Positions 5,410 through 13,136 of a stretch of 18,340 nt of DNA are shown in pieces; the stretch's first letter is position 1, and each line of letters starts with the position of its first letter. The notes below the pieces were generated by a model. The model was not told the origin of the DNA. It saw only the letters and a list, made by a program, of their open reading frames with translations, and ran no database searches. The position numbers were made by a program, and so were the translations under genes. The DNA is from an uncultured Clostridia bacterium (GTDB taxonomy: Bacteria > Bacillota > Clostridia > Christensenellales > Borkfalkiaceae), in assembly GCA_946624395.1 (NCBI GenBank), contig CAMORY010000062.1, positions 1-18,340 on the forward strand. Direction: 5' to 3'.

Positions 5410-6591
5410 TTAGTGGTGGAAAAGGCGCATACCCGTGAACGCCATTACCATACCGTATTTATCCGCCGCTTCTATAACCAAGTCGTCGCGCACGCTGCCG
5501 CCGGGCTCTACAACGTAAAGAACGCCGCTTTTTGCCGCCCGTTCGATATTATCCGCAAACGGGAAAAACGCGTCGGAAGCAAGCGTAATGCCGCTTACCG
5601 TGTTTAAGTACGCGTCTTTTTCTTCACGCGTAAACGGTTCGGGGCGAGCGGCAAAATATTTTTGCCAACTTTGTAGTAGTTCGGGGTAATCGGCGTCCGA
5701 CAGATACAAATCTATTATATTGTTTTTATCGGGCCTGCCTATCCCTTCCGCGAATTTTAAGGACAGCACCTTGTCGCTTTGTCTTAAATTCCATAAATCG
5801 GCTTTGTTTGCCGCTAAGCGAGTACAATGTATTCTCGACTGCTGCCCCGCGCCTACGCCGATTGCCTGCCCGTCAAAAGCGAAACACACGGAGTTCGACT
5901 GCGTGTATTTAAGCGTGATTAACGCAATTATTATATCTTTTTTCTTGTCTTCTGGCAAGCGTTTGTTTCTACTTACGATATTCGTCAAAAGATTTTCGTC
6001 TATTTTAAACTCGTTTCTACCCTGTTCGAAAGTTATGCCGAACACCTGCTTGCGCTCTATCGGGTCAGGTCTATAAGACGCGTCGATTTTTATTATATTA
6101 TAATTGCCTTTCCGCTTTGCGCGCAAAATCTCAAGCGCTTTAGTGCTGTACGACGGGGCGATTATTCCGTCCGAAACTTCCCTTGCTATTATCTTTGCGG
6201 TAGTTTCGTCGCACTCTGTAGAGAGCGCGATAAAATCCCCGAAAGAAGACATCCTGTCCGTTCCCCTTGCCCTTGCGTAAGCGCACGCTACGGGAGAGTT
6301 GTCAAGCCCTTCTATATCGTCCACGAAACAGGCTTTTTTAAGTTTATCCGAAAGGGGCTTGCCTATCGCCGCGGATGTTGGCGAAACGTGCTTAAAAGAC
6401 GTTGCCGCCACTTCGCCCGTCGCTTCGGTTATTTCTTTAACGAGTTGCCACGCGTTCAAGGCGTCCAGAAAGTTTATGTACCCGGGTCTGCCGTTCAATA
6501 TTTCCACGGGCAAGTCCTTTCCGCCCGCCATAAATATACGCGCGGGCTTTTGGTTTGGATTGCAACCGTATTTCAAGGAATATTCGTTCAC
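5410..6591 (-). CDS. purH: AICAR transformylase, stand-alone (PurH C-terminal domain type)
   Basis: 393 residues. It formylates AICAR (ZMP) to FAICAR with 10-formyl-tetrahydrofolate, the ninth step of IMP synthesis. The catalytic Lys-His pair is K67-H68 in SFKHVSPTSAAIG. NPNQKPARIF near the start and DAFFPFADNI with VEPGGSVRDDLVIEAADKYGMVMAFTGMRLFHH at the C-terminus are family marks (the last spans residues 361-393). The usual bifunctional PurH is 510-530 residues with an N-terminal MGS-fold IMP cyclohydrolase; that domain is absent here and the step is supplied by the PurO-type gene next door. The start is GTG at 6591, chosen because AAGGAGAG lies just upstream at correct spacing. It is 12 bp after the purO stop, so the two are clearly co-transcribed. 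Confidence 0.95.
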   Translation of the reverse strand: MNEYSLKYGCNPNQKPARIFMAGGKDLPVEILNGRPGYINFLDALNAWQLVKEITEATGEVAATSFKHVSPTSAAIGKPLSDKLKKACFVDDIEGLDNSPVACAYARARGTDRMSSFGDFIALSTECDETTAKIIAREVSDGIIAPSYSTKALEILRAKRKGNYNIIKIDASYRPDPIERKQVFGITFEQGRNEFKIDENLLTNIVSRNKRLPEDKKKDIIIALITLKYTQSNSVCFAFDGQAIGVGAGQQSRIHCTRLAANKADLWNLRQSDKVLSLKFAEGIGRPDKNNIIDLYLSDADYPELLQSWQKYFAARPEPFTREEKDAYLNTVSGITLASDAFFPFADNIERAAKSGVLYVVEPGGSVRDDLVIEAADKYGMVMAFTGMRLFHH

Positions 6592-6603
6592 CGCTCTCTC
6601 CTT

Positions 6604-7323
6604 TTATTTGTTTTTGTTAATAAGGCGTTTTTGGCTCTTCCCCGTTTTTAAGTCGATATATTCGACGTAAAGGGAAATTTTATTGTCTTTATTTAGGGCG
6701 TTCCAAAGCCCGTTGGTAAATTCGTCTATGCCGTTCGGGATTTTAACCCGTTCGGGTTCACCGCAAAAGGTCGGAATAGGGTTGCCGTCGGTAATATAGG
6801 TATGAATAAAATGCCCAAGCCCCGCTATCGGCGAATAAGAAAACCCGTAGCGGTTGCACGCGCTGCCCTTTTCGTCCGCCGATTTTAATATACTCATTTC
6901 GTAATCGAAACCGTTTTCGCCCAAATTTATTATACCGCTTATTCTGGGCGTAAAGTTGGGGCTATCGGGCTCGAACTCCCGCGATTTTAACGCTTCAAAA
7001 AAACTCTTGCCCGCATTTAAGCCGTCTATAACCGTGTCCGTCTGGTCGCCGTTGGTTATCACCACGCCGCCGCGAAACCGCTTTACCGCCGCGTAAATTA
7101 TTAAACTTGCGTCTTCAACTTTAGCGGCGTCGAAAGGTTCGGTAAACAATTCGCCGTTCTTTTCGGCAAATACTCGGTTTCTGCTGTTGGCGCTTCTGCC
7201 CATAATAAAGTAGGCGAACGCGGCACTTTTACCGTCTTCGCTTTTTCCTATTATTATACCGCGCCCAACGTACGGGTTGCCCGCTACAAGTTCCGAAATG
7301 TCGTTGATTTTATAAACGTTCAT
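6604..7323 (-). CDS. purO: IMP cyclohydrolase, PurO type
   Basis: 239 residues from the chosen start. It closes FAICAR to IMP, the last step of de novo purine synthesis. The sequence fits the IMP_cyclohyd family first described in archaea (PurO): NPYVGRGIIIG near the N-terminus, then FAYFIMGRSANSRNRVF (residues 38-54), IITNGDQTD-like VVITNGDQTDTV, and PDSPNFTPRISGII. It is unrelated to the PurH N-terminal domain. A longer frame begins at 7356, but I place the start at 7323 because GGAG lies eight bases upstream and the extra residues would be read from the riboswitch terminator. It heads the operon behind a ZTP riboswitch. Pairing PurO with a stand-alone transformylase is a split version of PurH known in some Clostridia. 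Confidence 0.92.
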   Translation of the reverse strand: MNVYKINDISELVAGNPYVGRGIIIGKSEDGKSAAFAYFIMGRSANSRNRVFAEKNGELFTEPFDAAKVEDASLIIYAAVKRFRGGVVITNGDQTDTVIDGLNAGKSFFEALKSREFEPDSPNFTPRISGIINLGENGFDYEMSILKSADEKGSACNRYGFSYSPIAGLGHFIHTYITDGNPIPTFCGEPERVKIPNGIDEFTNGLWNALNKDNKISLYVEYIDLKTGKSQKRLINKNK

Positions 7324-7342
7324 AAAATTTCTCCGTTCGATA

Positions 7343-7382
7343 AAATAAAAGGGCACTACTCGCTAGGAAAACGAGAGTGCCC
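7343..7382 (-). terminator. Riboswitch-controlled terminator before purO
   Basis: The minus strand has GGGCACT (7382-7376) pairing with AGTGCCC (7357-7351), plus an inner CTCG/CGAG stem, then TTTTATTTT. The first arm overlaps the conserved 3' end of the ZTP aptamer (TGGGCA), so ligand binding and terminator formation exclude each other. That predicts an on-switch. Confidence 0.85.
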
Positions 7383-7463
7383 AGACGGTCGGCAAAGGTT
7401 TTACCCCTTTATAAAACGTTTTTCCGCTCCCCCGTGGTTATCCACTTTTCCGTCAGTCGCAGA
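7378..7463 (-). ncRNA. ZTP/ZMP riboswitch (pfl motif)
   Basis: On the minus strand CTGCGACTGACGG is followed by the hairpin GTGG-ATAA-CCAC (7445-7434), then GGGGGAGCGG, a linker, and GCCGACCGTCTGGGCA (7393-7378). This is the pfl consensus, with P1 formed by GACGG (7454-7450) and CCGTC (7388-7384). These RNAs bind ZMP or ZTP, which accumulate when 10-formyl-folate is short. Known family members turn on folate and purine genes. The genes behind it are exactly the expected targets: ZMP-consuming transformylase, cyclohydrolase and glyA. Confidence 0.93.
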
Positions 7464-7496
7464 AAAACCTTAAATTACGTTTTTTACTACGAAAAC

Positions 7497-7525
7497 AGTA
7501 TAACATTTTTCGCTTTCAAAGTCAA
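7497..7525 (-). promoter_or_regulatory. Promoter of the purO-purH-glyA operon
   Basis: The minus strand reads TTGACT (7525-7520), a 17-nt spacer, then TATACT (7502-7497) with extended-10 TG. The start near 7490 places the whole ZTP aptamer within the leader. Confidence 0.85.
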
Positions 7526-7590
7526 TATTAAAGAAAGAAAACGGAAAATCTTTTTCTGTTGTTCTATGATTATTTTTTATCTTTTTGCGG

Positions 7591-7607
7591 TATAATTTTT
7601 TTCGGAG
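7591..7607 (+). promoter_or_regulatory. -10 box and ribosome binding site of the membrane-protein gene
   Basis: A perfect TATAAT at 7591-7596 and CGGAG at 7603-7607, nine bases before the ATG at 7617. No good -35 is seen at 17 bp (GATTAT). The transcript would start almost at the ribosome binding site, giving a very short leader. It diverges from the purine operon promoter. Confidence 0.5.
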
Positions 7608-7616
7608 AAAAACGTT

Positions 7617-8306
7617 ATGAAACACAGAAAACTAAACGTCGCGGCGCTTATTTTAAATCTCACCGTGTTTATCCTTACCGCGTACTCGGTGGCGCACAAT
7701 TTCAGACGGGATATTATAAGAACTCCCGAGTTTGTAAACGGCGGCGAACTTACCGACTTTACGGGCATTTACTCTTTCAGATATTTTACCACTCTTTCCA
7801 ACGCGTTCGTTGCGATTGCGGCGGCGATTATGCTGTTTTTCAACGTTAAAAACGTTATTAAGGACGAATACCGCTTCCCGCGGTGGATTACGGTTTTAAA
7901 GTACGTTGCCACCTGCGCCGTCGCGCTTACGTTTTTTACGGTAGCGCTGTTTTTAAGCCCGCTACTTGCGTTCTACGGCAAAAGTTATTTCACACTTTTT
8001 AAGGGAAACGGCTTTTTCTTTCATTTTCTTATCCCCGCGCTGGCGGCGCTATGCTTTATCCTGTTTGAAAAATCACCCGAACTGCCTTTTAACTGCACCT
8101 TTACGGCGTTGCTACCCGCTATATTATACGCTTTCGTTTATACCATAATGGTAGCGGGCTTTAAAACCTGGCCGGACTTTTACAGTTTTACTTTTAACGA
8201 AAGGTTCTGGGCGCTGCCTATAACCATGGCGGCTATGTTCGCTTTTTCTTACGGTATTTCCGTTATTATATTCTTCCCGCGGAAAAAGATAGACTTAATT
8301 AAATAA
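7617..8306 (+). CDS. Integral membrane protein, Pr6Pr/FAR-17a-like
   Basis: 229 residues with about six hydrophobic segments, near residues 8-26, 56-78, 93-118, 136-152, 163-182 and 195-221. Short charged loops separate them and the tail is basic (FPRKKIDLIK). The pattern FRYFTTLSNAFVAIAA (residues 54-69) and later GNGFFFHFLIPALAALCFILFE (130-151) resembles the Pr6Pr family, a six-helix group related to FAR-17a/AIG1-like membrane proteins; this is from memory of the pattern, not a search. The conserved Thr/Ser-Asn after the second helix and the His in FFFHF lie in or near the membrane. Function is unknown. The gene stands alone, divergent from the purine operon, with a terminator behind it. 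Confidence 0.85.
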   Translation: MKHRKLNVAALILNLTVFILTAYSVAHNFRRDIIRTPEFVNGGELTDFTGIYSFRYFTTLSNAFVAIAAAIMLFFNVKNVIKDEYRFPRWITVLKYVATCAVALTFFTVALFLSPLLAFYGKSYFTLFKGNGFFFHFLIPALAALCFILFEKSPELPFNCTFTALLPAILYAFVYTIMVAGFKTWPDFYSFTFNERFWALPITMAAMFAFSYGISVIIFFPRKKIDLIK

Positions 8307-8310
8307 CGAT

Positions 8311-8358
8311 TAAAAACTCTGCGCCGAAGCGATACCGCTTCGGCGCAGAAAACTTTTT
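8311..8358. terminator. Bidirectional terminator between membrane-protein gene and fumC
   Basis: A perfect 14-bp stem (8318-8331 with 8336-8349, loop ATAC). It is followed by AAACTTTTTG on the plus strand and AGTTTTTAATCG on the minus strand, so it can stop both convergent transcripts. Confidence 0.88.
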
Positions 8359-8373
8359 GCCGTTTGTTATAAA

Positions 8374-9744
8374 TCACTCGCCCGCCATTTCTTCGGGGTG
8401 GAACACCGCGTCGAACTTTTCGGCGGTTAAAAACCCGAGTTTTACGCACGCTTCTTTAAGCGTGATATTTTCTTTATAAGCAAGGTGCGCGCATTTTGCC
8501 GCGTTATCGTAGCCTATAAACGGATTAAGCGCGGCAACGAGCATAAGCGAATTGTGCAAATTCGCACTCATCTTTTCCTTATTCGCCTTTATCCCGCAAG
8601 CACAATGAATATCGAAAGACGTTATGCCGTCCGCAAGCAGTCTTACCGACTGCAAAAAGTTATATATTATCACGGGCATAAACACGTTGAGTTCGAAATT
8701 GCCTTGCGACGCGGCAACGCCTACCGCCACGTCGTTTCCCATAACCTGTACCGCCACCTGTGTCAGCGCTTCGCACTGCGTGGGGTTGACTTTCCCCGGC
8801 ATTATGGAAGAACCCGGTTCGTTTTCGGGAATAAATATTTCGCCGAGCCCGCAGCGCGGCCCTGAAGCCAGAAAGCGGACGTCGTTGGCTATTTTCATAA
8901 GGTTTGCGGCGAGCGCTTTTATAGCGCCGTGCGCGAACACCAACGCGTCTTTACTAGTCAGCGCGTGGAATTTGTTGGGTGCGGTAATAAAAGTTTTGCC
9001 CGTAATGTTGCCGATATTTTCCGCCACCTTTTCCGCAAAGCCCGCGGGCGCGTTAAGCCCCGTGCCGACAGCCGTTCCGCCCAGCGCCAAAAAGGAAAGT
9101 TTTTTAACCGCCAAAACCAGCATTTCGCGCGTTTCGGTAAGCATTGCTTTCCATCCGCTTATTTCCTGCGAAAAGGAAATAGGCACGGCGTCCTGCAAAT
9201 GCGTTCTGCCGCTTTTTATAACGCCGCGGTTTTCCTTTTCCAGCCTTTCAAAAGTCGAAACAAGTCTATCTATCGCGGGTAAAAGTTTATCTTCTATAGC
9301 GATAACCGCCGCTATGTGCATAGCCGTCGGAAAAGTGTCGTTGGAACTTTGCGACATATTCACGTCGTCGTTGGGGTGCAAAAGTTTTTTGCCCGCTATC
9401 TCGTTGCCACGGTTTGCTATCACTTCGTTTGCGTTCATATTCGACTGCGTGCCCGAACCCGTCTGCCACACGACAAGCGGAAAATTATCGTTCAGCTTGC
9501 CGCTAATAACTTCGTCCGCCGCCGCGCATATGGCGTCTTTTTTCTCGTCCGAAAGAATTTTAAGCGCGTTGTTCGCAAGTGCCGCCGCCTTTTTCAAAAT
9601 CCCGAAAGCCGCCGTTATTTCTCTCGGCATTATCTCCCCGCCGATTTTAAAATTCTCAAAACTCCGCTGCGTCTGCGCGCCCCAGTATTTATCTGCGGGA
9701 ACTTTCATTTCCCCCATAGAATCCTTTTCGATACGGTAATCCAT
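8374..9744 (-). CDS. fumC: Fumarate hydratase, class II
   Basis: 456 residues, the expected length. It reversibly hydrates fumarate to malate without an iron-sulfur cluster, so it is oxygen-stable. Superfamily marks: GTQSNMNANEV (98-108), SSNDTFPT (133-140), GRTHLQDA (179-186) with His182 the likely catalytic base helper, and the signature GSSIMPGKVNP (311-321) with the catalytic Ser in the SS pair. The N-terminus IEKDSMGEMKVPADKYWGAQT is typical of class II fumarase rather than aspartase. The start has CGGAG at proper spacing. It is 44 bp after nfnB with no terminator between them, so it is the third gene of the nfnAB transcript. Confidence 0.96.
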   Translation of the reverse strand: MDYRIEKDSMGEMKVPADKYWGAQTQRSFENFKIGGEIMPREITAAFGILKKAAALANNALKILSDEKKDAICAAADEVISGKLNDNFPLVVWQTGSGTQSNMNANEVIANRGNEIAGKKLLHPNDDVNMSQSSNDTFPTAMHIAAVIAIEDKLLPAIDRLVSTFERLEKENRGVIKSGRTHLQDAVPISFSQEISGWKAMLTETREMLVLAVKKLSFLALGGTAVGTGLNAPAGFAEKVAENIGNITGKTFITAPNKFHALTSKDALVFAHGAIKALAANLMKIANDVRFLASGPRCGLGEIFIPENEPGSSIMPGKVNPTQCEALTQVAVQVMGNDVAVGVAASQGNFELNVFMPVIIYNFLQSVRLLADGITSFDIHCACGIKANKEKMSANLHNSLMLVAALNPFIGYDNAAKCAHLAYKENITLKEACVKLGFLTAEKFDAVFHPEEMAGE

Positions 9745-9788
9745 AGTTTTCTCCGTTTTGTTTTTACTCTGTAAATGCCGAAAAATCG

Positions 9789-11204
9789 CTACGCGTTCTT
9801 GTTCGACAGATATTCGTCGATAGATTTCGCGGCGAGTTTACCCGCACCCATTGCCGAAATAACGGTCGCCGCGCCCGTGACGGCGTCCCCGCCCGCGTAT
9901 ACGCCGAGTTTTGAAGTAAGCCCGTTTTCGTCCACGATAATTCCGCCGTGGTCGTTTACGTTAAGCCCTTCCGTCGTATTCTTTATAAGCGGATTGGGCG
10001 AAGTGCCTATCGCCATAATAACCGTGTCGACTTTAAGTTCAAATTCCGAACCCGCTATCGGCACGGGGCGGCGACGACCTTTTGCGTCAGGTTCGCCAAG
10101 TTCCATTTTGATACATTTTATCCCGGACACGAACCCGTTTTTCACGTCGCGCGGGTTGTCGGGGTTATTATACCCCAAAATTTCCACGGGATTGCATAAA
10201 AGCCTGAAATCTATGCCTTCTTCCATAGCGTGTTCCACTTCTTCTTTGCGGGCGGGTATTTCGTCCATAGAACGGCGGTATACTATATACACCTTTTCCG
10301 CGCCGAGACGGAGCGCCGTTCTCGCCGCGTCCATCGCCACGTTGCCGCCGCCGACTACCGCAACGAAACCGCCTTTCATTATAGGGGTGTCGCAATCTTC
10401 GCGGTAGGCTTTCATTAAATTGCTGCGCGTTAAAAACTCGTTGGCGGAATATACGCCTTTTAAAGATTCGCCTTTTATATTCATAAAGTTAGGCAGTCCC
10501 GCGCCCGAACCTATAAACACCGCCTTATAGCCCGCGTCAAACAGTTCGTCGACGGTAAGCGTTTTGCCTATTACTACGTTAGTTTCTATATCCACGCCCA
10601 AAGCCTTTAAGCCGTCCACTTCTTTTTTGACTATGCTTTTGGGCAACCGAAATTCGGGAATACCGTAAACCAGCACGCCGCCCGCCGTATGCAAGGCTTC
10701 GAATACCGAAACTTCGTACCCCTTTTTAGCAAGGTCGCCCGCGCAGGTAAGCCCCGAAGGTCCTGAACCTACCACCGCGACTTTTATGCCGTTGGATTTC
10801 GGTTTTTGCTCTGTCGTCTGCGCCGCGCTGTTATGATAGTCCGCGACAAAGCGTTCCAGCCTGCCGATACCCACGGGCTCGAATTTTATGCCGAGCGTAC
10901 AACGTTGTTCGCATTGCGTTTCCTGCGGGCAAACTCTGCCGCACACCGCGGGAAGAGACGACGTTTTGTTGATTATTTTATACGCGCCTTCAAAGTCGCC
11001 CGTTTTGACAAGCGAAATAAAGTCGGGAATATTAACGTTTACGGGGCAGCCCGCAACGCAAGGTCTGTTTTTACAGTTTAAGCACCGCTTTGCCTCGTTA
11101 ACGGCAACTTCCGCGGAATACCCCAAAGCCACTTCGTTAAAATTACGCGCGCGTATCTCCGCCGATTGCGTCGGCATTTCGTGCTTTTTAGGAACTATCG
11201 CCAT
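9789..11204 (-). CDS. nfnB: NfnB: NADPH-linked subunit of ferredoxin:NADP oxidoreductase (GltD-like)
   Basis: 471 residues. The protein belongs to the glutamate synthase small-subunit family. The N-terminal domain binds two [4Fe-4S] clusters, with cysteines 41, 44, 49, 53 (CLNCKNRPCVAGC) and 88, 92, 98, 102 (CGRVCPQETQCEQRC). FAD binding is marked by VVGSGPSGLTCAGDLA near residue 145 and again by GDAVTGAATVISAMGAGK near the C-terminus. The pyridine-nucleotide site is VAVVGGGNVAMDAARTALRLGAEKVYIVYRR (about residues 280-310). Together with the upstream subunit it would form NfnAB, which by flavin-based electron bifurcation couples NADH and reduced ferredoxin to NADP reduction. No glutamate synthase large subunit is nearby, which favours Nfn over GltBD. 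The start is four bases after the nfnA stop, with AAGGGGGAA inside the nfnA end. Confidence 0.9.
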   Translation of the reverse strand: MAIVPKKHEMPTQSAEIRARNFNEVALGYSAEVAVNEAKRCLNCKNRPCVAGCPVNVNIPDFISLVKTGDFEGAYKIINKTSSLPAVCGRVCPQETQCEQRCTLGIKFEPVGIGRLERFVADYHNSAAQTTEQKPKSNGIKVAVVGSGPSGLTCAGDLAKKGYEVSVFEALHTAGGVLVYGIPEFRLPKSIVKKEVDGLKALGVDIETNVVIGKTLTVDELFDAGYKAVFIGSGAGLPNFMNIKGESLKGVYSANEFLTRSNLMKAYREDCDTPIMKGGFVAVVGGGNVAMDAARTALRLGAEKVYIVYRRSMDEIPARKEEVEHAMEEGIDFRLLCNPVEILGYNNPDNPRDVKNGFVSGIKCIKMELGEPDAKGRRRPVPIAGSEFELKVDTVIMAIGTSPNPLIKNTTEGLNVNDHGGIIVDENGLTSKLGVYAGGDAVTGAATVISAMGAGKLAAKSIDEYLSNKNA

Positions 11205-11208
11205 ACGT

Positions 11209-12063
11209 CTATTCCCCCTTATTGTTCAAAAGATTGCACGCGTGCTCGCGCGAACGCTGTTCAAAATCCGCATACATACGGTTTCTCGACATCGCTTCGT
11301 CAAAATCCACTTCGTAGCCGTTAAAATCAGGTCCGTCCACGCACGCGAATTTGGTTTCCCGCTTGCCGTCTTTGTTTAAGGTAAGTCTGCACCCGCCGCA
11401 CATACCCGTGCCGTCTATCATAATGGGATTCATTGACACCGTGCACGGCACGTTAAATTCTTTCGCGGCAAGTACGACGAATTTCATCATAACGAGCGGT
11501 CCTATCGTGATTATCATATCGAACTTTTCGCCACTAGAGAGCATTTCTTTAAGCGGGACGACCACGTTGCCCTGCTTGCCGTAAGAACCGTCGTCCGTAT
11601 ACACGAACAACCTGTCGGAACACGCCCTGAATTCGTCTTCCAAAATAACTATGTCTTTGTTTCTGAACCCTATAATGCTGACGACTTCCGCGCCCAAGCG
11701 GTGAAATTCCTGCGCGACGGGCATAGCGATGGCGCAACCGACGCCCCCGCCTATTATACACACCTTTTTTATACCGTCCGTCTCCGTCGCTTTCCCCAAA
11801 GGTCCGATAAAATCCTGTATATATTCCCCCGCGGATTTTGCGTTAAGTTTCATAGTCGTGCCGCCGACTACCTGAAAAATTATCTTGACCGTGCCTTTTT
11901 CCTTATCCGTGCCCGCGACGGTTAAAGGTATTCTTTCGCCGTCTTCGTCCACGCGCAGAATAATAAACTGCCCCGCTTTCGCCTTGTTGGCGACGAGCGG
12001 CGCTTCTATTTCCATCTGCACTACGGTGTCGTTTAGCGGTTTTTTAGTGATAATTTTATACAT
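11209..12063 (-). CDS. nfnA: NfnA: NADH-linked FAD/[2Fe-2S] subunit of ferredoxin:NADP oxidoreductase
   Basis: 284 residues, ferredoxin-NADP reductase fold like dihydroorotate dehydrogenase electron transfer subunits and SudB. The FAD-binding barrel is N-terminal (GQFIILRVDEDGERIPLT, residues 31-48). The nucleotide-binding motif is CIIGGGVGCAIAMPVAQ (102-118). Near the C-terminus DGTGMCGGCRL (217-227) and ACVDGPDF (240-247) give cysteines 222, 225 and 241 for a [2Fe-2S] cluster. Only three cysteines are seen; in the characterised Nfn enzyme an aspartate is reported as the fourth ligand, which would fit Asp218. The start has AAGGAG at good spacing, and a promoter lies at 12100-12128. PyrK or SudB are alternatives, but the adjacent GltD-like subunit makes Nfn much the best reading. 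Confidence 0.9.
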   Translation of the reverse strand: MYKIITKKPLNDTVVQMEIEAPLVANKAKAGQFIILRVDEDGERIPLTVAGTDKEKGTVKIIFQVVGGTTMKLNAKSAGEYIQDFIGPLGKATETDGIKKVCIIGGGVGCAIAMPVAQEFHRLGAEVVSIIGFRNKDIVILEDEFRACSDRLFVYTDDGSYGKQGNVVVPLKEMLSSGEKFDMIITIGPLVMMKFVVLAAKEFNVPCTVSMNPIMIDGTGMCGGCRLTLNKDGKRETKFACVDGPDFNGYEVDFDEAMSRNRMYADFEQRSREHACNLLNNKGE

Positions 12064-12099
12064 AACACTCTCCTTAAACCCATTACGCGTTCCGTTTTT

Positions 12100-12128
12100 A
12101 TTTTAACATTTTTATTTTCGTTTGTAAA
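12100..12128 (-). promoter_or_regulatory. Promoter of the nfnA-nfnB-fumC operon
   Basis: The minus strand reads TTTACA (12128-12123), a 17-nt spacer, then TAAAAT (12105-12100) with extended-10 TG. The start near 12093 gives a leader of about 30 nt. The -35 box lies just after the stem of the preceding terminator. Confidence 0.75.
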
Positions 12129-12160
12129 ATGATTTCGGCGCCGCAACAGCGGCGCCGAAA
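12124..12160 (-). terminator. Terminator of the purine transporter operon
   Basis: A perfect 12-bp stem (12133-12144 with 12149-12160, loop of four) is followed on the minus strand by TCATTTTAC. It lies 17 bp after the last permease stop codon. The U-tract is short and interrupted. Confidence 0.75.
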
Positions 12161-12176
12161 AGGAAAAGCAAAAATT

Positions 12177-13136
12177 TTATCTGTCTTCTCTGAAATAGTT
12201 AAGCCCCAAAGACGCGGGCGGCTGAACGTTCTTTTTACCGAATATACTCGTGAATATTAAAACGATAATGGTAATGATATAGGGTAAAAGTTCAATCGCT
12301 TTAGTACCGACTTGCGAAATTCCCGTAATTTTAAACGCAAATATATAGAACATTGCGAAAATTATCGAACCGAGTATACTGAACAGCGGACGCCACAACG
12401 TAAAGATAACGAGCGCGACCGATAGCCAACCGAACGCTTCTATAGTCGCCGCATTTTCCCAACTGCCGCCTATATAGTCCATTATATAAAAGAATCCGCC
12501 AAGTCCCGCTACCCCGCTACCTATAAGAATAGCGCCGTATTTGTAAAGCGAAACGTTTATTCCCGTTGCGTCTGCCGTCGCAGGGTTTTCGCCGACCGCA
12601 CGCAAATGAAGCCCGTGTTTGGTCCTGTTTAAAAAGAGCGCCGTACAGATTGCAATCGCTATGGCAATATAAGTCAGAACGCCGTAATTTAAGAACACTT
12701 TGCCGAACCAACCTAAATCTTCGGCAAAAGAAAGTTTTGCGGCAATAATTTTACTTGCCGCGTCGTAGTGCGATACGTCCGCAAAGTTTGTCATAAAGAA
12801 CTGCGTAAAACCCGTACCGAAAATAGTAGTAGCAAGTCCTGTTATGTTCTGGTTGCATTTAAGCGTTGTCGTCAGGAAGGAATAAATAAGACCTGCAAAC
12901 ATAGCAAACACAACCGCGCCGAATATACTGAACAATATTAAAAGCACGCCTACAGGATTAGCGTTAAAATTATTCATATACAGCGATACGCACCAACATC
13001 CGCCGGCAGCGCCCATACACATAATTCCGGGTATACCGAGATTAAGGTTGCCGCCCTTTTCGGTAATTATTTCGCCTACGCAACCGAAAAGAAAAACCGC
13101 CGATAAAGAAATAGCCGCAACGAGTAAATCAGTCAT
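12177..13136 (-). CDS. BMP-type ABC transporter permease (COG1079 type)
   Basis: 319 residues, strongly hydrophobic with roughly eight to nine membrane helices. It is one of the two permeases of the nucleoside/simple-sugar importer family that works with BMP lipoproteins (YufQ/NupQ or NupC-like). The family element ITEKGGNLNLGIPGIMCMGAAGG (residues 24-46) is clear, as are HGLHLRAVGENPATADATGIN (170-190) and the C-terminal LREDR-like end NYFREDR. The start overlaps the upstream permease stop by eight bases and has AAGGGGG upstream. It is the last gene of the guanine-riboswitch operon, so the likely cargo is a purine nucleoside or base; this rests on context, not on a residue. Confidence 0.92.
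   Translation of the reverse strand: MTDLLVAAISLSAVFLFGCVGEIITEKGGNLNLGIPGIMCMGAAGGCWCVSLYMNNFNANPVGVLLILFSIFGAVVFAMFAGLIYSFLTTTLKCNQNITGLATTIFGTGFTQFFMTNFADVSHYDAASKIIAAKLSFAEDLGWFGKVFLNYGVLTYIAIAIAICTALFLNRTKHGLHLRAVGENPATADATGINVSLYKYGAILIGSGVAGLGGFFYIMDYIGGSWENAATIEAFGWLSVALVIFTLWRPLFSILGSIIFAMFYIFAFKITGISQVGTKAIELLPYIITIIVLIFTSIFGKKNVQPPASLGLNYFREDR

Noticed and set aside
7324..7356. Upstream in-frame start of purO at 7356
   Set aside because: It would begin in the riboswitch terminator and has no ribosome binding site, whereas the ATG at 7323 has GGAG at eight bases.
8624..9739. Long plus-strand frame of 371 codons opposite fumC
   Set aside because: It is the antisense shadow of fumC; the minus strand carries all family motifs, and this frame has no ribosome binding site or recognisable domain.
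9789..11204. Glutamate synthase small subunit (gltD) instead of NfnB
   Set aside because: No large subunit is nearby, and the partner gene four bases away encodes the NfnA/SudB-type flavoprotein; the GltD likeness is shared by the whole family.
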